Origin: Candidatus Uhrbacteria bacterium | Lineage (GTDB): Bacteria > Patescibacteriota > Patescibacteriia > 2-12-FULL-60-25 | NCBI GenBank assembly: GCA_016222815.1 | Contig: JACRQE010000004.1 | Coordinates: forward strand, 40,206-104,205 | Direction: 5' to 3' | Length of the DNA stretch: 64,000 nt | Shown here: positions 59,945 to 64,000 of the stretch, in pieces | Layout of the letters: every line of letters begins with the position of its first letter | How positions within the stretch are numbered: the first letter of the stretch is position 1 | Position numbers and translations under genes: made by a program | The notes under the pieces: generated by a model | What the model was told of the DNA's origin: nothing | What the model saw: only the letters and a program-made list of their open reading frames with translations | Database searches by the model: none

Positions 59945-60511
59945 ATGGCGAAACTCATCATCGGCCTGACCAGCATGCCGGGCGGCGGCAAAGGCACAGC
60001 CGCGAAATATCTGGAGACCAAATATGGAGCTGCCCAGTTCAGTTTCGGCGGTATCCTGGCCGATGTCCTCAAACGCCTCGCCTTGGATAAATCCAGGGAC
60101 AATCTGCAAAAACTTTCGACCCACCTGCGCCAAGCGTTCGGTGAAGACGTCCTGGCCTATGCCATCGAAACCGATGCGGTTTCGGCAACTGCGGATCTTG
60201 TGGTTATCGAAGGCATCCGCCGACCCGGGGATATCGTAGCGCTCGAGCCTCTGCCGTTCTTCAAGCTCATCGCCATCGACGTCTCGCCCGAACTCCGCTT
60301 CCAAAGGATGAAACAACGCGGCGAAAAAGCCGGCGAATCCGACATGACTTGGGAAAAATTCCTGGCCCAGGAATCAGGCGAAGCCGAGCGGGCCATCCCT
60401 GTCGTCATGGCGCGCGCTTCCGAAACCGTAGACAACTCCGGCACGCTCGAGGAATTCTTGGCCAAGCTCGATGATCTGATGGCGCGCCTCGGCGTCGCCC
60501 CAAAAGCATGA
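59945..60511 (+). CDS. P-loop nucleotide kinase (NMP kinase or dephospho-CoA kinase-like)
   Basis: 188 aa. The Walker A motif GLTSMPGGGKGTAAKYLETKYG is at the N-terminus, followed by the adenylate-kinase-like FSFGGILADVLKRLALD and a Walker-B-like strand DLVVIEGIRRPGDIVAL. FFKLIAIDVSPELRFQRMKQRG resembles the lid/adenine-binding part of AAA-type small kinases. The substrate is uncertain: dephospho-CoA kinase, UMP/CMP kinase and phage-type dNMP kinases share this layout. Its 4-nt overlap with dut and proximity to thyX and tmk argue for a nucleoside monophosphate. No obvious Shine-Dalgarno; the -10 box is 8 nt from the ATG. Confidence 0.82.
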   Translation: MAKLIIGLTSMPGGGKGTAAKYLETKYGAAQFSFGGILADVLKRLALDKSRDNLQKLSTHLRQAFGEDVLAYAIETDAVSATADLVVIEGIRRPGDIVALEPLPFFKLIAIDVSPELRFQRMKQRGEKAGESDMTWEKFLAQESGEAERAIPVVMARASETVDNSGTLEEFLAKLDDLMARLGVAPKA

Positions 60512-60942
60512 AAGTCCGCATCACCCGACTCCGCCCCGACATGGAGATCCCTGCCTACAAAACCGAAGGTGCGGCTGGTTTTGATTTAGCCGCTGCCGAA
60601 TCCGTCACCATCCTGCCTAAACAAGCTTTCCCGGTGCCGACCGGCATCGGCATCGGCATCCCGAGCGGCCATGTCCTGTTTTTGACCGCCCGCTCCAGCC
60701 TGTTCCTGAAGAAAGGTTTGATGCTCGCCAACGGCATCGGCACCATCGACAGCGATTACTCCGGTCCGAACGACGAACTCAAAATCATCGTTTTCAATCC
60801 GGGAGACGCTCCGATCACCGTCGAAAAAAGGGAACGCCTGGTCAACGCCATCATCCTGCCTTTCGTCCGTGCCGAACTCGAGGAAGGCCCGGCCGAATCC
60901 CCTGACCGCGGCGGCCTCGGCTCCACCGGTGGCTACGCTTGA
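60508..60942 (+). CDS. dut: dUTP pyrophosphatase
   Basis: Hydrolyses dUTP to dUMP and PPi, keeping uracil out of DNA and feeding thymidylate synthesis. The 144-aa trimeric-type dUTPase shows motif 1 (GAAGFDLAAAE), motif 2 (TARSSLFLKKGL), motif 3 (ANGIGTIDSDYSGPNDELKIIV, where most have YxGE), motif 4 (VEKRERLVNAIILPF) and motif 5 (DRGGLGSTGGYA). Start codon overlaps the upstream kinase stop by 4 nt. In motif 3 Asn-Asp replaces the usual Glu; the effect is unclear. Closely related dCTP deaminases lack motif 5 in this form. Confidence 0.95.
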   Translation: MKVRITRLRPDMEIPAYKTEGAAGFDLAAAESVTILPKQAFPVPTGIGIGIPSGHVLFLTARSSLFLKKGLMLANGIGTIDSDYSGPNDELKIIVFNPGDAPITVEKRERLVNAIILPFVRAELEEGPAESPDRGGLGSTGGYA

Positions 60943-60951
60943 CACTTTTGT

Positions 60952-60980
60952 TTGACTCGACCTTTCGCGCCATCTAAGGT
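60952..60980 (+). promoter_or_regulatory. Promoter of thyX
   Basis: TTGACT (60952-60957), 17-bp spacer, TAAGGT (60975-60980). A Shine-Dalgarno GAGGAG lies 7 nt before the ATG at 61022. Confidence 0.6.
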
Positions 60981-61021
60981 TGTGGCGCGTTCATTGAATA
61001 TCAACACTGAGGAGAAATCCT

Positions 61022-62599
61022 ATGAGCACCGAAAAAACCGCCAAACCACAACTCAAACTGCCCGCCGACCTGTCGGAACGCCGCGTCTACTGGCTCAACC
61101 GCATGGAGCGGGAGCTTGAGGACGGCACGAAAGTCGTGCTCACGCCCAATCCCGAAGTCCTGGCCGTGGCTATCGCCAAATGCTCGCGCACCGACACGCC
61201 GTTCGACCAGAACGTCTGGGATGCCACCGAAGAATCGGCTTCCGCGTTCCACGAAAAATGGGTGGTCGGTTTCGGCCACGGTTCGGTCGCCGAACACGCT
61301 GTCCCAAGCGTCGCCTTTGAAGGCGTCTCGCAGGTAATCATCAAGATCCTGGAAGACGCGCGGTTGAGTTCGTTCACCGAGAAGAGTTCGCGCTACCAGA
61401 TCTTCTCAGCCCAGCGATGCTATGTCCCGTCCGATATCGCCCAGAGCCCCCTGGCCACGAGCTACCGCGAACACATGACCGCGCTCTTCGGCCTGTACAA
61501 CGAAGCTCTGTCGCGCCTCGACGGTTATATGCGTCAGCGCTTCCCGAACGAGACCGGACTCGGGGACAAGGCCTACGCCGCCCAGATCAAAGGCCGTTCC
61601 TGCGACGTGGCCCGCTATCTCTTGCCCGCCGCGGCCAAGACCTCGTTCGGCATGACCACCAACGCCCGCAACTGGGCGAATGTCATCACCAAACTGCTTT
61701 CCAGTCCCCTGCCCGAAGCGCAGGAAGTCGGCCGGGAGCTCATCGAAGTTCTGCACGGCGGACCCGAGATGGATGAGGAACTGGCCATCAAGCGCAAGCC
61801 CATCCACACCCTGCTCAAGTATGTGGATGCAAACGACTACCAGATGTCGCTCAGCCGCGACCTGGGCGATCTCGCCAAATCTATCGTGGACCAAACCGGC
61901 AGCCTTTCTTCCGTGCTGAACAAGGCTACGTCTTCAAATCCGGTCGTGATGCTCAAGGACGACTCCGAAACCGAGAACCGCGTAGCCGCCGCGCTCCTGG
62001 CCAGGCACTCGCGCCATCCGGTCGCCTTCTATCTGGACTACTTGCGCAAACACGCCCCCACCGGCACGGCTGCCCAGATCATCGCCAAAGCGCTGGCCAA
62101 ACGCGGTCCGCACGACGCTCCGCCGCGCGAATTCGAACACGCTTCGTTCATGCACGAGATCGTGCTCGACTACGGCGCCTGGCGCGACATCCAGCGCCAC
62201 CGCATGTGCACCCCGCTCAACCAGCCCCTGGGTGTGGATCTGGGCTACGACATGCCCATCGAGATCAAGGATATCGGACTCGAGGCTGAATTCCACGAGC
62301 TGATGATGAAGACGACCGAACTCCACGCCAGGATGTGCCAAGCCGGCTTCAAGGACGCAGCCGAGTACGTGGTCCCCATGGCCTTCCATCGGCGCCTGAC
62401 CTTGAGCTGGAACCTGCGCGAGCTCTTCCACTTCATCGAACTGCGCAGTGGTTCCAAAGGCCACCCGTCGTACCGCCGCATCGCGCAGCGGACCTGGCAC
62501 ACGCTCGCCGAGACCCATCCCGACGTTGCCCGCCACATCCGCGTGGACCTGTCCGACACCACCACCTCAACCCTGGGTGCCAAGCCCAAAGGAATCTGA
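61022..62599 (+). CDS. Tandem-domain ThyX-type thymidylate synthase
   Basis: 525 aa, about twice a normal ThyX (~220-250), with two ThyX-like halves. Half 1 (~40-300): FGHGSVAEHAV (84-94) and EDARLSSFTEKSSRYQIF (111-128), which keeps the S-x2-E-x-S-x-R-Y part of the ThyX motif but has lost RHR. Half 2 (~310-520): FEHASFMHEIVLDYGAWRDIQRHRMCTPLNQP, which keeps RHR (392-394) but lacks the S-x-E-x-S-x-R part. The two halves may together make one active site. Flavin-dependent dUMP methylation is expected from the family and from the dut and tmk neighbours, but not certain. A terminator follows. The gene would replace thyA, which is not in the window. Confidence 0.85.
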   Translation: MSTEKTAKPQLKLPADLSERRVYWLNRMERELEDGTKVVLTPNPEVLAVAIAKCSRTDTPFDQNVWDATEESASAFHEKWVVGFGHGSVAEHAVPSVAFEGVSQVIIKILEDARLSSFTEKSSRYQIFSAQRCYVPSDIAQSPLATSYREHMTALFGLYNEALSRLDGYMRQRFPNETGLGDKAYAAQIKGRSCDVARYLLPAAAKTSFGMTTNARNWANVITKLLSSPLPEAQEVGRELIEVLHGGPEMDEELAIKRKPIHTLLKYVDANDYQMSLSRDLGDLAKSIVDQTGSLSSVLNKATSSNPVVMLKDDSETENRVAAALLARHSRHPVAFYLDYLRKHAPTGTAAQIIAKALAKRGPHDAPPREFEHASFMHEIVLDYGAWRDIQRHRMCTPLNQPLGVDLGYDMPIEIKDIGLEAEFHELMMKTTELHARMCQAGFKDAAEYVVPMAFHRRLTLSWNLRELFHFIELRSGSKGHPSYRRIAQRTWHTLAETHPDVARHIRVDLSDTTTSTLGAKPKGI

Positions 62600-62603
62600 A
62601 ATC

Positions 62604-62637
62604 AAGCCGCCGATGGCACAGAACCTCGGCGGCTTTT
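62604..62637 (+). terminator. Terminator of thyX
   Basis: AAGCCGCCGA-(12)-TCGGCGGCTT stem then TT, 4 nt after the stop. Confidence 0.85.
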
Positions 62638-62640
62638 CCA

Positions 62641-62669
62641 TTGTCACGCACCGGCGCTTACCCTAAGAT
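62641..62669 (+). promoter_or_regulatory. Promoter of tmk; decides the start codon
   Basis: TTGTCA (62641-62646), 17-bp spacer, TAAGAT (62664-62669). The -10 box overlaps the first possible ATG (62668), so translation must start at the ATG at 62683, 13 nt downstream. Confidence 0.6.
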
Positions 62670-62682
62670 GGGAATCAAATAT

Positions 62683-63348
62683 ATGGCTGTAGGAAAATTC
62701 ATCGTCATCGACGGCACCGACGGTTCGGGCAAGACCGTCCAGGCAAACCGGCTCATCGAGCGGTTGCGTGCCGAAGGTCGGGACTCGCAACTCCAGGATT
62801 TCCCGCGTTACGGCAAACCGTCGGCCTGGTTCGTGGAAAAATACCTCAAGGGCGAATACGGCAGCGCCAACGACGTCGGGCCCAAACGCGCTTCCATGTT
62901 CTTCGCGCTCGACCGTTACGATGCGGCGCCGCAAATCCGCGAAGCGCTGACCCAAGGCAGCATCCTGGTCTCAAACCGCTACGTCTCGGCCAACAAAGGC
63001 CACCAGATGGGCAAAATCGAGGATCCTCAATCCCAAATCGAGTTCCTCGGCTGGTTGAACGACCTCGAGTACAACCTCATGGCCATCCCCAAACCGGACC
63101 TGACGCTCCTCCTTCACGTCCCGGCCGACATAGGCTTCGAGCTTTCCCGCTCGCGTGACGGCTCCAAGACCGACATTCATCAAAAAGACCTCGAACATCT
63201 CCGAGCCGCCGAACGCGCCTATCTGCGGTTACCCGAAATCGACACCGCCGAAAACTGGCAGGTCGTGGAATGCGCCCCCGAAGGCAAACTCCTGTCCATA
63301 GATGAAATCCACGGACTGGTCTGGTCAATCGTTTCTCCCCTACTTTGA
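62683..63348 (+). CDS. tmk: Thymidylate kinase
   Basis: Phosphorylates dTMP to dTDP, following ThyX in the pathway. 221 aa from ATG 62683 (MAVGKFIVIDGTDGSGKT), with the P-loop GTDGSGKT, the DFPRYGKP segment that binds dTMP (usual FPRY), the DR(Y/H) motif FALDRYDAAPQI and SNRYVSANKGHQMGK. The lid region around SRSRDGSKTDIHQKD is normal for the family. It extends in frame far upstream into thyX, rejected because a promoter lies at 62641-62669. Terminator after at 63356. Confidence 0.95.
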   Translation: MAVGKFIVIDGTDGSGKTVQANRLIERLRAEGRDSQLQDFPRYGKPSAWFVEKYLKGEYGSANDVGPKRASMFFALDRYDAAPQIREALTQGSILVSNRYVSANKGHQMGKIEDPQSQIEFLGWLNDLEYNLMAIPKPDLTLLLHVPADIGFELSRSRDGSKTDIHQKDLEHLRAAERAYLRLPEIDTAENWQVVECAPEGKLLSIDEIHGLVWSIVSPLL

Positions 63349-63355
63349 TCCGCTG

Positions 63356-63392
63356 AAACCCGACGCCGCCACCTTGACGGATATCGGGTTTT
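63356..63392 (+). terminator. Terminator of tmk
   Basis: AAACCCGA / TCGGGTTT with a ~20-nt loop, then TCTGTTT. The next promoter (TTGACG 63374) lies inside its loop. Confidence 0.7.
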
Positions 63393-63402
63393 CTGTTTAA
63401 TT
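63374..63402 (+). promoter_or_regulatory. Promoter of the 122-aa membrane protein gene
   Basis: TTGACG (63374-63379), 17-bp spacer, TTAATT (63397-63402), about 34 nt before the ATG at 63436; GGAGG lies at a suitable distance from the start. Confidence 0.5.
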
Positions 63403-63435
63403 AGCCGCGCACTTTCCTCACGGAGGCGAACGAAC

Positions 63436-63804
63436 ATGGGAGACCTGATTCTTCTCGTCCTGGTACTCGCGCTCTTCGGCGGCGGTTTCTTCACCGGACT
63501 CTACCGCTTGATCTACCGGCGTATCGAGCTCTCGCATGAACGCCAACTTGCGAAAGATGAACACTTTCGTGCAATCGCACTGCTGCAGGAAAAGCGGCGG
63601 CTGGCCGAAGCCACAGGCGATGCCGTCAAGATCCTGATGGTCAATGATGAACTCGGCGCCGACTTCGACCGACGGCTCCAAAAAGCCCTGACCGAAAATC
63701 AGCGCCAATTACCGGCCGTCCGGATCGAAAATCAACCAGCCGAAACCGAACCGGATGTCGACCAAACCAAACCCCGAGGCCGTCGACGTCCTCAAACAAG
63801 ATGA
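63436..63804 (+). CDS. Small single-pass membrane protein
   Basis: 122 aa with one N-terminal transmembrane helix (LILLVLVLALFGGGFFTGLY, ~4-23), a predicted coiled-coil or helical stretch rich in Arg/Glu (HERQLAKDEHFRAIALLQEKRRLAEATGD) and a charged tail. No recognised domain. Start ATG 63436 is preceded by CGGAGG. A terminator follows. Confidence 0.72.
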   Translation: MGDLILLVLVLALFGGGFFTGLYRLIYRRIELSHERQLAKDEHFRAIALLQEKRRLAEATGDAVKILMVNDELGADFDRRLQKALTENQRQLPAVRIENQPAETEPDVDQTKPRGRRRPQTR

Positions 63805-63809
63805 TTCTC

Positions 63810-63847
63810 CACCTCAAGGCGGTCCTCAGACCGTCTTTCGTTTTTTT
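63810..63847 (+). terminator. Terminator after the 122-aa gene
   Basis: AAGGCGGTC-CTCA-GACCGTCTT stem followed by TCGTTTTTTT, just after the stop at 63804. Confidence 0.85.
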
Positions 63848-63927
63848 ATGATTACGGTGGGCGTTTAGAATCGAAAAGGAACAGCAGGTAAAATGTTAGT
63901 GGCGCTAACAATTAACCAACCGTTCCC

Positions 63928-64000
63928 ATGAACATACTAGAACGAGTCCCGTCTGACGCCAAGCTTCGGTCAATCCTCACCCATGCGACATTTGGAGGCC
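63928..64000 (+). CDS. Start of an unidentified gene running off the window
   Basis: An ATG at 63928 opens a frame (MNILERVPSDAKLRSILTHA...) that stays open to the window end, 24 codons. There is no clear Shine-Dalgarno (CCGTTCCC before it), but the region before it (63850-63927) is AT-rich and promoter-like (TAAAATGTTAGTGG). Too short to name. Confidence 0.4.
   Translation, partial: MNILERVPSDAKLRSILTHATFGG

Noticed and set aside
62335..62682. Longer thymidylate kinase with an N-terminal extension inside thyX
   Set aside because: The extension overlaps thyX and its terminator; a promoter lies between, and the P-loop starts right after the ATG at 62683.

Overview
The window looks like a Patescibacteria (Candidate Phyla Radiation) chromosome of moderately high GC, most like the Uhrbacteria/Magasanikbacteria group. 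The evidence is indirect: two secreted proteins start with the two-helix T4SS-pilin-like domain common in CPR genomes, one CDS is a giant Cys-rich surface protein (3548 aa), MurA carries an N-terminal XRE helix-turn-helix, PrmC has NLPY in place of NPPY, ThyX is a tandem two-domain protein, and ribosomal genes are scattered. The assignment is inference; no rRNA gene is present to confirm it.

Layout. At 1-1119 lie the end of an unknown gene, tRNA-Asp, a broken tRNA-Asp-like copy and a candidate structured RNA. From 1120 to 7958 (minus strand) come central metabolism and stress genes: ppsA, an unknown gene, pyk, a DegP/HtrA-type protease and nrdR. From 8016 to 26910 (minus) is a nearly gapless run read from high to low coordinates: a 628-aa pilin-domain protein, the 3548-aa giant, a small membrane protein, two calcium-repeat membrane proteins, ybeY, dgkA and ftsA, followed by ftsZ with its own promoter. 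From 27103 to 33873 are three tandem paralogous membrane-anchored LVIVD beta-propeller proteins. From 34019 to 47606 (minus) are yqeY, rpsU, hisS, lepB, a sugar nucleotidyltransferase, a DedA protein, tRNA-Val, murA, a DUF3048 protein, rplY, rodA and several unknowns, with prmC the one plus-strand gene. A 221-bp divergent gap at about 49 kb separates this from an all-plus-strand half: gyrB, a lipoprotein, an 859-aa protein with an HExxH motif, secE-nusG-rplK, an alkyltransferase-like protein, pyrF-pyrE, rplA, and a dTTP-making set (NMP kinase-like, dut, thyX, tmk).

How the genes work together. The cell-envelope theme dominates: peptidoglycan precursor synthesis (murA), elongation (rodA), division (ftsA, ftsZ), lipid carrier recycling (dgkA, dedA), secretion (secE, lepB) and a large investment in anchored or secreted surface proteins. 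Metabolism shown here is limited to the PEP/pyruvate node and the last steps of UMP and dTTP synthesis.

Regulation. Many promoters have recognisable -35/-10 boxes with 17-bp spacing. Several -10 boxes sit only 6-13 nt before the start codon, predicting leaderless or nearly leaderless mRNAs (pyk, murA, lepB, tmk, the LVIVD genes and others). A palindromic repeat with outer sequence GTAGGGGC/GCCCCTAC is scattered through the window and has entered coding sequence in gyrB and a nucleotidyltransferase gene. All functional calls come from reading motifs by eye; no database search was run.
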